A stretch of 64,000 nt of DNA from Tribonema minus. Its lineage: Eukaryota > Sar > Xanthophyceae > Tribonematales > Tribonemataceae. The notes under the pieces were generated by a model that was not told the DNA's origin, did not search any database, and saw nothing but the letters and a program-made list of their open reading frames with translations. A program made the position numbers and the translations under genes. Shown here piece after piece: positions 1 through 11,700 of the stretch. Each line of letters begins with the position of its first letter. Position 1 is the stretch's first letter. The stretch covers positions 1,612,001 through 1,676,000 of the forward strand of contig JAFCMP010000223.1 in the NCBI GenBank assembly GCA_017506865.1, written 5' to 3'.

Positions 1-3000
1 GCGACATGCGCCTGCTCAACGACGTGAGTGTATGCCTGAGCGTTGCCACTGAAATACGCGTTTTGAATCATACTGAGGTATCATTGCGCTGCTGCCCATC
101 AGACCGGTCGCTCATTAATTTTCCAGTCAGCATTACCTAGGCGTGGCGCCTGGAAGCGCCTACATCACGCGGCGCAAAGATACATCATGCATGCACGAGT
201 ATAGTGGTGTGGCTGTTGAATAGTGTGAAAGCTATTTACAAAGGCACTTGTAGTGCCGCCTGTGAGAGGCAACCTTTGTCTGAAAACAACTTAAGCAGAG
301 CGTGTGCAGCTTGACTGATCATGGCGTGTGGAAGACGTGAGCATGACCCAAAAGTATGTTCCCCTCAGCTCGCCACAGCAGGTCATTGACTGTACTAAAA
401 TGCGTAAGCTGGATGCATGCTGACCTAGCATGTTAATGATGCAAGATTTCAGCGCTTGGACCTTGGGAGGCTGCATTGGCTGTGGCTCCCTGTCGAAAGT
501 AGCATCAGCCAATCCTAGCCATACACCCCTGGAGTCTGCATTGGCTGTGACCGCTGTTGAAAGTGGCATTACCCGATCCTAGCCATACACCCCCCTGTCT
601 CGTGTCGTCATTAACGCCCTGTCTGCTGGTGCTGTGCAGGTTCTGGATGACCTGATCAACAGGGCCAAGGATTCCCGCCAAGAGCTGGACCTGGAGGACC
701 TGCAGGTGCGTTCCAAACGCTCCTTTTAATGCTGAGCAATGCTGACTTTGAAAAAAGAAACGAGACCTCCAGTTCCGTGTCAGGCAGCCCTAGCGGTCAC
801 TTGATGCTGAGCACTGCGGTAGCCCTGATTCTGAGCACTGTGGAGTTGAGTTCACGGGTGTACTCGTCGTCCTGCGCGCTCGCAAGGGTAGTGGTGGGTC
901 TGCACGTGTCAGGAAGCGCCTGGAAAACGCCAAACCTTTTTCTGAATGTTATGTCCGTCTTGTGCTGCAGGCGCACAACTACGAATCATACTGCATATTG
1001 CCTGAATTATACATGTGGTGTTGCAAAGTACCGTTCTGTCAGCAACTGTGGGATGGTTGCATACACTGACCGAAACACGCGCGTGATCGGCAAACTATAA
1101 GAGTATGAACTTACTGCTGTTCTTGTGCTGCAGGCGCGCAACTACGACAAGGTCACGGACGCCAGCATGCTGCGCTTCCTGGTCGACCTGAGGGGCGAGG
1201 ACGTGTCCAACAAGCAGGTACAATATATGTCCAAAAGCGGGCATGTAGGTTGGCCAATGATGAGGGTCAGGGTTAGGGATAGGGTTAGGCTCCCGAGCAC
1301 TGTAGGGTTAATACGGTTTTGCGCGATGAAGTATATAGGCAGGCCAATAAGTGGGTAGGTACTGGCTGGCAATCGACCAGTTTTTGTCATGCATACATAC
1401 CTGATGCACGTACACAACACCTGCCATTATGCGATTCACAGCTCCCGACTGTGTTCTTTCTGCATTATCTGATACGCGGATTGCAACGCAAAAGTCCGAT
1501 GACAATGCCTTAGCAGTTGCGGCTGACAGCGGTGCCCACTTGAGGTACCATTACGTACCCATATTTATGTGCTTGAAGTACGACAATTGTGTACTCCCAA
1601 ACGTATTATTTCTAGAAGATCTTCAGTTATGCATGTAGCTGATACGTACGCACTGCAAAGTATAAGCAGCTGTTTCTTGTTGCCCACCGCCCCCCGTGCC
1701 CCCCGCTCCCCCCTCCCCCTGCAGCTGCGCGACGACCTGATGACCATGCTCATTGCGGGCCACGAGACCACCGCAGCAGTGCTCACCTGGGCCACCTTTG
1801 AGCTCGCGCAGCGCCCCGAAGTCCTCGCCAAGGCGCAGGCGGAGGTCGACAGGGTGCTCGGCGACCGGCGGCCTACCCTCGATGTGAGTGCTGATTACTC
1901 TTTGTCTAAATGCGAGTGCTGGTTGCTGCTGGTGTCTTAGGGTGCTGTGTGTTGGTCTCTGAGGGTGACGGTTGCCAACCGTAACTCTACCATGGTGTAG
2001 GCCAACAGGGTCCTTGGTAACCTGCGCTACGAGGGTGGTGAGCTCTGCGTGCCTGGCGCTGTGCTCCAGGAAACGCGCTCAATTCAAGGTCGCGTCAAGT
2101 TTTGCACCTCCATGCGGCATGCAACCTCAACATGGACGCAACACGTAGACTGTACGCGAAAAGGTCGTCTCGAACGCCGCAAAGCCTGCGCCTGCAAGAC
2201 AGTTGTGAAACAAACGGAGTTAATCATGATGGTGTAGCCGGAGACCCGGCGCACGCACTCAATGTTGCACCGTCAAGCATCGCCCCACTTCAACATGGAC
2301 TCTGCGTCGTACATCGCCTCACAATCATGACGCCCAACCCACACCCTGTAGGACATCAAACAAATGGAGTACATCAGGTTCACCGTTGCGGAGAGCCTGC
2401 GCATGTACCCCGAACTAATGGCACTGCTCAGCTGCAAACTTGAACATAAGCGCTCCTCTGGTACTGAACCTCAAATCCATGAATGCTGTACCCTGCAGGA
2501 CATCAAGCAAATGGAGTACATCAGGTTCATCGTTGCGGAGAGCCTGCGCATGTACCCCGAACCGCCGCTGCTCATCCGCCGCGCGCTGGAGGACGACGTC
2601 CTCCCCAAGGGCTCGGGGGAGTTCCAGCCCAAGATTCCCAGGGTGAGTGAGTGAGTCAGTGAGTGAGTGAGTAGGTGATTCATGAGCAGCTCATCCGCCG
2701 TGCGCTGGAGGATGACGTCCTCCCCAAGTGCTCGGGGGAGTCCAGCCCAAGATTCCCAGGGTGAGTGAGTGAGTGAGTGAGTCAGCCACAAGCAGCTCAT
2801 CTGTTGCGCGCTGGAGGACGTGGTCCTTCCTAAGGGCTCGGGTGAGTTCCAGCCAAAAATTATCAGGGTGAGTGAATAGGTGAATAAGTGAGTAAGTGAG
2901 TCACCAGCAGCTGATCCCGCACGCTGGTCAATGATGTACTGACCAGCTTGAGTTTCACAGGGTGAATTCGTAGTGAGTGTGATTGAGTGACTGACTAGCG

Positions 3001-5399
3001 AGAGCAGCTGGTGATGCGCTGCGCTTCGGACGCTGGCGCCGTGCCTTGGAGCTCAGGAGTGTCCCAGCTCAAGGCACCTGGAGCCAGTGAGTGAGTGAGT
3101 GAATGAGTACATAGAGGACCAGCACCAGCTGATCTGCCGCTCATGGAAGGTGACGTCAAGGGTTGAGGGAGTTTCAGGCCAAGACTCCTGACGAAGGCCC
3201 TAGCATACCCACGCGTTAGCCATGGTCCCGATCGAAGCAGAGTTGCTGTTGTACAGTTTGCATCTCACCACAAGGCAGCAGCCCTTGCTCCTCTCTTTCA
3301 AAGAAGGACCGAGGTACAGGATCTGCTGCAGAAAGCTGTCGTGCAGTGAGAATCTCGCACCAGTCTTGCCCCTTGCACTTCCAGCTCTCCATGGTTGCTC
3401 ACTGCTGCACTTCACTGTCCGCTGCCAGGGAGCTGCCATCTTCATGGCAATTTACAACATTCGCCACTCCTCTATGGACAACCCCATTCATTTCACAGAA
3501 TGCTGCCGCCGGCTTGCTCCTTGTATCTTACCCCGACCCCCCCTTGGTTGCTCGCTGCTGCATTACGTTGTCCACCAATCAGGGCGCCGACATCTTCATG
3601 GCGATCTACAACATCCACCGCTCTCCGGAGTTCTGGGAGAACCCCGATGAGTTTGACCCCGACCGTTTCAAGCGCCCGTTCACCAACCCGGGGGTGGAGG
3701 GGTGGGCGGGGTTCAACCCTGCCGCGATGGAGGGGCAGTTGTACCCCAATGAGGTGTGTATAGAATAGAGGGTATGGGTATGGTGGTATTGTTCCCTAGG
3801 CAGTTCGGGGGGTGGAGGGGTGGGCGGGGTTCACCCGCCGCGATGGAGGGGCAGCTGTACCCCAACGAGGTATGTATGTAAATGAATCAGAAGATCGTGG
3901 AGCTCTAGGTGACAAGGTGTGGGTAGCCGTCAAATTGAATGCCTTCCACTAATAAACGTGGTCGCCGCTGCTGCGGCAATTGGCCACGAGTCAAACAGTG
4001 CCACCATATCCACAGAAGTCGAAAGACTTCTGTATGCAAGCTTTTTAGCGTTCGAGGCGTGTATACGTGTGAAAAGAGGGTATGGATATGTGGTGGTATT
4101 GGTCTCTAGGTGGGCTCGGTGACATGCGTATGATGCAGGGAAGGTGTGTGTAGGTGTAGTGGCGGGGTGCGTAGGCAGACTACAAGAGGCAGCATCAGTT
4201 CTTGCGCCGCCCCCATATTTGGTTGTGCACGGTCCCTGCAACCAGGACATGCAGCAGCGCTCAGCAGTGTTGAGCTGTCATTACTGCAGGACTAATCAGT
4301 AGCGCGGCTTTGATTGCGTAGTGCTTGTGCCGCGGGCCGCCAATGTCCATGTTTTCATGACATTCTGCTGCGCTCCGCCTCCCCAGCACGTCTGTCCTGC
4401 ACCACGCAGCGATGCAAGCAGCCGCGGACACCGCCAAATTGTCTTGTAACACCTGCGATTGCGCATTCGATCGCACATGCATGGCTCTCTTCGCACCGGC
4501 ACCTATGCGCTGCTGACATCTTGTGTACATGCTGTGATGGTGATGCTCCGGTGGTGACGCTCCACAGGTCGCGTCCGACTTTGCGTTCCTGCCCTTTGGC
4601 GGGGGCCAGCGCAAGTGCGTGGGAGACCAGTTTGCGACCATGGAGGCCGTCGTTACGATTGCCATGCTTTTGCGGCGATTCGAGTTCAAGCTGGTGAGCC
4701 GAGGCAAAGGATGAAGCAGTGGCAGCTTAAACTGCCTTGACGTACTGTCCTGCATGACGCTGATTTCTGTCTTGACACTGGCACTGTATATCCGTGCTGT
4801 TGGCGGCGATTTGAGTTCAAGTTGGTGAGCTGAGGCAAACGATGACGCAGCAGCAGCCCAAAGCGCCTTGCTGTAGTGCATCTTGCCATCAACTGGTGTC
4901 AATTGTGCTTCACGGCGATTGTAGACCAAGGCTGCGACGCTTGCATCCTGTTTGTGTCAGCCGTAGAGCAGAGGTGGCGTCAGCAGTGGCCTGCTATGCC
5001 GCAGTGGGCGCCCCGCATGTAGCACTTGACACGACCACTTGACCGTCCGAAGGCCACTCACTCGCTTGGCTGAGGTGCATCATGCCGCTGTGCACAGACT
5101 CGTTGTTCCATGCTGTCACACGCTGTGCTCAACCGCTCAACTCACATTTGAAGTTTGAACGTGACTTGCACCCTCACCGCGAGACACAAATGTGCTTGCC
5201 GCAAGTCATCGCGCACTGCGCCTTCCGAACGCTCTTTTCACGCGCCCACCGCTTGCAGGCGGTACGGCCCGAGGAAGTCGGTTTCTTCACAGGCGCCACC
5301 ATCCACACGCGAAACGGCCTGCCAATGACCATAACACGGCGGCAAACGGACAAGGCGCCGGCCGCGATGGCCGAGCCGCAAGCAGCGAGCGCCGCATGA
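1..5399 (+). CDS. CYP97: CYP97-type cytochrome P450, 3' part (carotenoid ring hydroxylase family)
   Basis: The gene is cut by the window edge; eight exons are visible: 1-23, 640-705, 1134-1217, 1725-1883, 2499-2642, 3583-3753, 4568-4693 and 5259-5399, together 303 codons ending at TGA. All join in phase 0 with GT-AG introns. Seen: [20 protein letters not shown] (I-helix with AGHETT) in exon 4, ESLR of the ExxR motif in exon 5, and the haem-binding loop [10 protein letters not shown] with its cysteine in exon 7. The [15 protein letters not shown] signature and the C-terminal GATIHT stretch are typical of CYP97, plastid enzymes that hydroxylate beta or epsilon rings of carotenes to make xanthophylls; subfamily (A, B, C or an algal one) is not settled. 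N-terminal targeting lies outside the window. Its introns contain repeated copies of exon ends (separate entries). Family is certain, substrate inferred. Confidence 0.94.
1998..2044 (+). repeat. Echo of the 3' end of P450 exon 4
   Basis: The stretch resembles the last 40 or so bases of exon 4 with its donor (ACAGGGTGCTCGG versus ACAGGGTCCTTGG, then a GTGAG-like donor). It lies just downstream of the true exon end and is clearly decayed. I read it as an old tandem copy of the junction, not an exon. Confidence 0.55.
2344..2431 (+). repeat. Echo of the acceptor and 5' half of P450 exon 5
   Basis: After a TAG acceptor the first 64 bases match true exon 5 (from 2499) with two differences, then the similarity breaks off. 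It could be spliced in as an alternative exon start, but it has lost the LLIRR part of the exon. It lies about 150 bases upstream of the real exon. Confidence 0.85.
2687..3190 (+). repeat. Array of decaying copies of the P450 exon 5 3' end plus donor
   Basis: Successive blocks starting near 2690, 2793, 2908, 3004 and 3124 each begin with a CAGCTCATC-like string, continue like the last 60-70 bases of exon 5 (the stretch for [14 protein letters not shown]) and end in a GTGAGTGAGTG run copied from the donor. The first block is nearly perfect, with a one-base deletion; later blocks become steadily harder to recognise. The GTGAG runs form short microsatellites. Confidence 0.85.
3388..3468 (+). repeat. 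Echo of intron end plus start of P450 exon 6
   Basis: The stretch TGGTTGCTCACTGCTGCA to the codons for IFMAIYNI repeats 3541-3626, which spans the true acceptor and start of exon 6. The copy includes an AG at the matching place, so it is a decoy acceptor about 150 bases upstream. Confidence 0.8.
3795..3880 (+). repeat. Echo of the 3' end of P450 exon 6 plus donor
   Basis: The stretch from GGGGGTGGAGGGGTGGGCGG to CCCAACGAG and a GTATGT donor repeats the end of exon 6 (3690-3760) with small changes. A shorter echo of the exon 7 end and donor lies at 4797-4836. Confidence 0.85.
3887..3965 (+). repeat. Dispersed short repeat, copy 1
   Basis: The block reads AGATCGTGGAGCTCTAGGTG, then ACAAGGTGTGG, then GCCTTCCACTAATAA. 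Related blocks occur at 12800-12870 and 13310-13360 on the same strand and, inverted, near 24835-24915 and 31020-31080; shorter pieces lie near 57846 and 60660. Both orientations and unrelated flanks suggest a small mobile family (SINE- or MITE-like), but I see no coding capacity and could not define the ends. Confidence 0.55.
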
Positions 5400-6092
5400 G
5401 CGCCGCTGCCCTACGTGATTATCACCGTGAGATCGGCCTAGATGTCCGGCAGCATACACGAGAACAAGACATGCATATATATACAAAATTTACCGCGTTC
5501 CCTGTCTGGTGGTGTGTGTGTGCGCCGCTGCTGCCTTGTGGAATTTGCGCGCTGCTGATGCGATGCGGCCAATCACTGTTTGGTGCGGCCATGACTCATC
5601 CTTGTTTTGCAGCTGACATTGAACGTGAACTGATGTTAGTGAGCCAGCTTGACGTACATGTAGACACCGTGCCACACCTCGATGCATTCAGAATGGACAC
5701 AAACACAAGCACACTGGCAGGGGGCAGGTCACTGCAGATATGTCTGTCAACGCCGCTGCTGCCATGCCGAAGTCTCAAGTGGTGCAGCATATGATCGTAT
5801 GTAGAACTGGAGTAACCAATGCTAGTTCAAAACAGAGTACCACCTCGAAAGCCTTTCCGTGCGTCTGGTGCTTCAAGTTCAACCGCGAGGATTTGACACC
5901 ATCACGTCAAAAGCATTGATTGCATGGAGCGCACAGAGCCAGCGGCTGCAGCTGGCACCAGCTACACGCTTCGGCAGGAGTCATAGCGCACAGCGCTTAT
6001 CGCAGTCAGACTACGGCACACGACCGCCTCCAAGACACTTCAGGCTACTGCTGGTCCATCTTTGAGAAGTGCCCCATCTTTGAGTGCGCGAA

Positions 6093-6461
6093 ATGAAGGC
6101 ATATCTACTGGCCTGGCTTACCGTGGTCCTGATTGCCATTGCACATGGCGAGACTAAGAGCACGTCAACCTCATGGCTACATCTTTATGACTCGACAAGC
6201 TCCAGTGGCTTATTCGTGGACTTGTACGTTGATGGACTTTCCAGGTCAGAATTGGTGCGCCACAGTCTCACCTTCGCTCTTGCGATTGGTGGCAGCCTCT
6301 GCCGTAATTGCTTGCCGCCGCCGCCTGCACAGCAGCTGTTCAAACGTGTTCACACAACAGCAGCGATGCTCAATTGCACCTATGTGCTTGACAGCGAAGG
6401 ACACGGCTGCAGTTGGTCGTGTCACGCAGCGCCCCTGTCGCAAGGGTGCCTGCTGATTTGA
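6093..6461 (+). CDS. Possible secreted-protein exon, unrecognised
   Basis: This is an open frame of 122 codons starting MKAYLLAWLTVVLIAIAHGE, which looks like a good cleavable signal peptide, followed by Cys- and Ser-rich sequence with no family I recognise. It could be a small gene or first exon in the gap between the P450 and the DUF1995 gene, perhaps joined to the open frame at 6866-7377, or a chance frame. No echo or second exon supports it. Confidence 0.25.
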   Translation: MKAYLLAWLTVVLIAIAHGETKSTSTSWLHLYDSTSSSGLFVDLYVDGLSRSELVRHSLTFALAIGGSLCRNCLPPPPAQQLFKRVHTTAAMLNCTYVLDSEGHGCSWSCHAAPLSQGCLLI

Positions 6462-6865
6462 CTTGTGTTGCCTGTCAAGGCATCTGTCACCCGGTACCGC
6501 AGCTGCTGCTGCAAGTGATGCTGCAGGAAGAGAGCAACAGTGTGATGCTCTTTTCGGGCTTTGACATGTGGTGCATTGTTTACATAACCTCGAAGTCGAG
6601 ACGCGCAACTTGGTGAAGCCCCAGCTCTGGCGAAGAGCATGCGAGAGCTGCAACTGACACCTGTCCATCACTGATGCATGCTACACTATCTAGTCGCCTC
6701 CCTTACTTGTGCAGAATGCCTTACAGCTGCTGCACATCAGTCACCATGCATGCAGCACTCGTACGTGACATCGCATGGTCTGTTCTGCACTCAATTGGGA
6801 CAGCAGTCAGCACACCTGGGACCTATTGCCCGGGTTCGCTGACCCCTCCCTTTTTGTCTCTGCAG

Positions 6866-7377
6866 CAATCGACATGCAACTCCCAGAGGAGGGGCACTAC
6901 TTGCGCCGATCCGACGTCAAGCTCTCCGACGTCAAGCTCAGGCATCGGCGTACCACCGCTGCAGCCACCGCATACATGGATAGCGGTGATGCGCAAGCGA
7001 ACGCCATGACTGATGCTGACGCCATCGATGGTGCGCAGCGGCACAGCGCACCGCGTGAGCTGCGACGCAAGCGGCGGCGGCGCAACAGGCACGCCACCAC
7101 AGAGCATCCCGCCGTCGAGGACCACCACAGCAGTGCTCCGAACGACGACTCGAATGTGCATGGCGGCCACTATCACCGCTTTGCCGCTGCCGGTATGGTT
7201 GAAGTTGCCGCTGGCAGTGTTGAAGTTGTAAATGATGGCGCAGGCGAGATTGACGGCCGCCCCGGTGATCAGGCATTGCATGCACCGACCACGGATGGGC
7301 AGCTCGTGCGCGAGTTGAGGAAGAAGAAGCGGCCCAAGAGCTGGGGGCGGGGTGGCGGGAAAGGGGAGGGGCAGTGA
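6866..7377 (+). CDS. Possible terminal exon of an unrecognised basic protein
   Basis: An open frame follows a plausible acceptor (TCTCTGCAG) and runs about 170 codons to TGA. It contains a basic patch (ELRRKRRRRNRH), acidic and His-rich stretches, and a Lys/Gly-rich tail (RKKKRPKSWGRGGG). The composition would fit a nuclear or RNA-binding protein end, but no domain is recognisable. Its upstream exons are not identified, and a chance GC-rich frame is possible. Confidence 0.3.
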
Positions 7378-8771
7378 TCACAGCAGGCTTGCGGAGTGTG
7401 TCGTACAGGCGGATGGGATAGATGACTTCAACTTGGAGTTGCCGAGCGCTGTCCAATGATGGTGCGCTGTAAAGCGCCATAGAGTATGCTTGGGATATCA
7501 ATGATGAGCAATTGCTGACAACACATGTACATATGAGCTGTTGTACCTGTGGAGCTGGCATGTGCTATCCTGGTGTTGGTGCCATGTGCCAGGCCCCCAT
7601 TCTGGTGTGGTGGTAGTGGTGTCTGGTTCGGACCATGTTGCTCAGGCTCACAAAAATGCAGTGTACGTTGTCATGCGCGCTTGCTGTTTGAGTGCTGTTC
7701 CGCCCTGACGTTGTGGCTAGTCAAGAGCGATAAGTGGACGTTGACAATTCACGCGTTTCTCATTGCATTGATGCTCTCACTTGCAAAGCTCGCGCTCAGC
7801 GGCTCATTTAGATCTTGGTGTGCTGTTGCGTCATCAGCACCGCTCGCATGTTAACTTTGTGGCATTCTTGTCTGAGTAGATGCTTGTGCAAGCCATGTAT
7901 GACTACTGTAACACTTTTTCTGCTGTAATGCCGCAAAGTCTTGATTTCTCCAGAAAAGTAGCCAGAGGTGGTTCTAGGGCTAGGGTTAGGCCATGACCAA
8001 ATCTTTCAGGGTCCTGAATTTCGCTCTCGGCCACAGCAGGCAAGGCTCTGGAGAGTGTGCCTCGTTCTGCCCTCCGCTGCAGTTGCTGGAGTAACCCTTG
8101 CGTACGCTCAGTTTGGAAGGTTGGCGTGTGCGCGTGCGCTGCCTGGAGTTCAACCCAGGATCCTTGGGTTCCTGGTTCCTGCAGGTAAGCGACCTCTGTT
8201 TGCATGCGATCCGGCATGGCTGGCAGTGCTGAAGTTGATGGTATTCTTGCAACAAAACAGGAGGCGTCCGCTTTGCCGCTGTGCACTGGCGTGAAATTAC
8301 AGTCACAAACTGGCTGCAGTTGGAGCTGACAAATGATGCATGCGGCAGCTTGCTACGTGATGCGAATTCAGCAAAACTCAGCAGGGGTAGCAACATTCAC
8401 ACGCACTGTTGAAAGGCAGGAAAATGCCGTATCAGATGTGCAAGCTTGACAGCACCTGTTGACGATGACTTGCCGAGCATAATGCGAAGTTCAGCAGCCG
8501 CATCTAAGTAGCAAACAGCAGCAGTTTTCTAAAGAACAACAAAGTACATGCACAGCTGTCTGACGCCTTGATGGATCTGCATGTCCCAACGCAAAAACAC
8601 AAGCACGTGTTGGTGTCAACAGCAACTCAACATGCAATGCAAGCAGACGAGCCACATTAACGGTGTGCTGGATGTAAAGCATTCATAGCAACAACAACAA
8701 TGAAAACTGCACGGTTGGCAGCAGCGATGACATGCTACTGCCCCTGCGCCGGCTGCAGGCTTACACGCACC
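7378..8771. other. Intergenic stretch before the DUF1995 gene
   Basis: I see no supported gene here. A short TTAGGG-like tract lies near 7975-7990. The 3' part probably holds the promoter and leader of the DUF1995 gene; I see no clear TATA box. Confidence 0.4.
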
Positions 8772-11700
8772 ATGCCTCGGAAGGCAGCGGCGGCAGCAGC
8801 AGTGGTCGTACTGTGCGCTACTGCACAGGGCGCGGCGGCAGTGCACAGCAGCAGCGTAAGAGACGGGCTGCGTGTGGGCAGCAGCAGCAATCACGGCGGC
8901 TTTCTAGCCAGGCAGGCGGGGATGGGAGCCGAGCCGCACGGTGTGATGGCAGAACTACAGGTGAGACGTATTGCATGATCTCTAATGAGTTTGAATTTCA
9001 AGTAGGTGACGGTGTGGTCAGCGGGCGTTTGCCGTGCCCTGGACCAAGTACAGAAGTACATGAATTAGGGTTAGGATTAGGGTTAAGGTCAGGGCTAGGG
9101 TTGAAAGAGCAGGCGCCAGCAACTCTTCCAGCTGTTGTTGCAAACTCTGCTGCTGCGTGCACCTTTGTCGCGCGCGTCGCCCCTGCCACCTTGCTCATCA
9201 CCACAAGTGCCTGCATAACGACCCCACACCCGTCAGTCACGCTACCGCGGCCACACCCCCTGCCGCCGACGCCTGCAGCAGCCGCAGCGGGCGCGGCAGC
9301 GGCGGCGGCGGCAGCGCGGCCCGCCGCCCCTGTCGTGCGCGCAATCGTCGTCGTCGCTCTCGGCGCCGCCGGCGGCGCGCTTTCCGCGCTTCCCCAAGTC
9401 CCTGGACGAGATATCGCGGGAGATGGCGGGCGCGCTGGTGGATGCCGCGCGCGCTAGCAGGTACCGCGCGGGAGCGTCGCTGCCTCTGGAGTTGAAACTC
9501 TAATTTGATGTTAGCAAGTGTGTGGACGCTCCCTCTTCAGTTGCATCGGTGCGCTCCTTGCCCTGGGAATGTGGAAGGACGGTGTGGGTACTCTCGCTGT
9601 TGTTGAAGTGGCGGCAGTTATCGCCTGCGTCATGCGGATATACGCACTTGACGTGTGAGGGGTATGTTGCAACGTGGTCCAACATAGCTTGCCGCTACTG
9701 CGCAAGCGTGCGTTTTGTTGGAGGCGCCATGTCTCTGCGACCTTGTTGCTGTACCCTCGTGAACGCTGTGCACCGCTGACCTCTCAACACTGTACTTCAC
9801 CGTACCGCATGAGATAAAGGGGCACTTTACCTACGCTATGCAATGCACATGCACACGTGGCACGCACGACTGATGAAAACCGCGTCAAGGGTGATCATAG
9901 GAGGCAGTGAATGAACCTTGCCTACTTTGTAGTCCTGCAAGTACACCAGATAACAATATGTGTCTATGCAGGTTGTGAGTAACGCGTGCTTGCTGACCAT
10001 GCTGTGTGCGCAGGGGGCCACGGCTGCTGGTAGACCTGAGGCTGCCGGAGCTGGCCAGGGAGAGGAATATGGGCGCAACGGAGGGGGATGAGGTCAGCAG
10101 CGTTACCTACATACCCTGTTATGCGTTGTGGAACATATTGATGAGAAATGCATGCGCGTTGGTGCTTGTGCACGGCCAGCGCTGGTGATGTACATCATGC
10201 GTTGAGGAATGACACGCACTGCCCCTAGCCAGCACGCCCATGCTTGGCTCAGCGTGAGCAGCAATTTATATTTGAATTCATTCGGCAATCCCGACAGCCC
10301 AAACTGTGCCTGCTGCCCCCCCCCCCCCCCCCCCCCCCCTGTCTTCTGTTTGTGAGCTAATTGCAGAGCCTGTTGCTGCTGGACGTGATCCGCGGCATGT
10401 CGCAGAACCTGGCCGTCAAGGGGTTCACCAAGGTGAGCGCTTTGGATTGTTTTGCCCCCCCCTCTTTTTCTCTTAGGGTCACAGGTAAAACCCCTGACCC
10501 CAACCCTAAAATGCCCCACACAACGCTCACATCGTGGCATGCCCTCTGTCATGCGTAGGGTTGGCAAAATCCGTATTTCTGAAAACCATATACTGATAAA
10601 ATACCGTATTTTGCCGTATTTTCCGTATATACGTATTTCTAAACCGTATCTGACAAACGCATATCACCAGTACAGGCATTTAAACTTCAACTTCAACTTC
10701 AAAAGTGCATCATGCTAAACCAGACACTTGTAAAACATACACACAAGCAAACACACTTGAAAATAACATCATGTATGTGCATAATTAGCCTAGTGTAGAT
10801 ATTGCCCTACTCCTTCATCCCCCCATCTGCATGTTACATGTTGACAACCTCTTCCTCCGCCGCCTCCATCACTGTAAGCATGACTTCCTCATCTGTCTTG
10901 CGCTCAGCAGCCTTATCATTGCCTTTAATGAACACTAGCTTCTCACCACGCTCAAGTGCAAGCCTGCTGCGGCACTTAGGGTACACATTGCCCCACAGGG
11001 ACCAGTTGCGCTCGGTTGCACATGCAGTCACGTGGAACGCCTTCTTCGCCCACCGCATGTGCAGCTCCTCGATCCACTCCGCATTCTTGCAAATGCCTCG
11101 CGCTGGCTCCGTTGTCACGAAGTAGGAACCGCCCTTTGGCAACAGTGCGCAAAGGTTAACCAGCGGAGTGCCGTCTCCGCAATGCTTGCGCCTCCACCCA
11201 TCGCTGGCAAGCTGGACAAGGTGCAAGGCATCGATCGCTTCCCAGACGTCGCGGCTGACGCGGTCGTGCTCCTTGTTCAGCATTGTCCCGGCCAAGGCTT
11301 TGCGGTTAGGCAGGTCGGCGCCAAGGGCAGCGAATGCTGCAACCAAGTCCTCCTGCTCAATCAGGTGGAACGCTACCCCGGACTTGTAGAAGAAGCGGGC
11401 AAGGCTGTTCCGTGCTTGAGTTATCTGGCCTGATGTAGCCATGTAAGGTGTAATGCCAGCAGCACCGCGGTGGCGTTTAGTGCCAGTCACCTCTACTTCC
11501 TCCTCGCCATCGCCAGCAGCAGCACAGCAGCGGCTGCTGCTTCGGCAGCAGCAGCAGCTGCTGCACTGGCAGCAGTCGCTCTGAGGCATGCCTTGCTCTT
11601 AAGATGGTCGTTCGCTGCGCGCGAAGGGTTGCTGGCACCTAGCTTGGCTGAACAACGAAGGCAAACAAGCCGCACCTCGTGCTTCACTGAGTCCAGCTCG

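Noticed and set aside
2364-2443. Second copy of P450 exon 5 as a mutually exclusive exon
   Set aside because: Only the first half of the exon is present; the substrate-side RRALEDD part and a donor in frame are missing. Kept as an echo.
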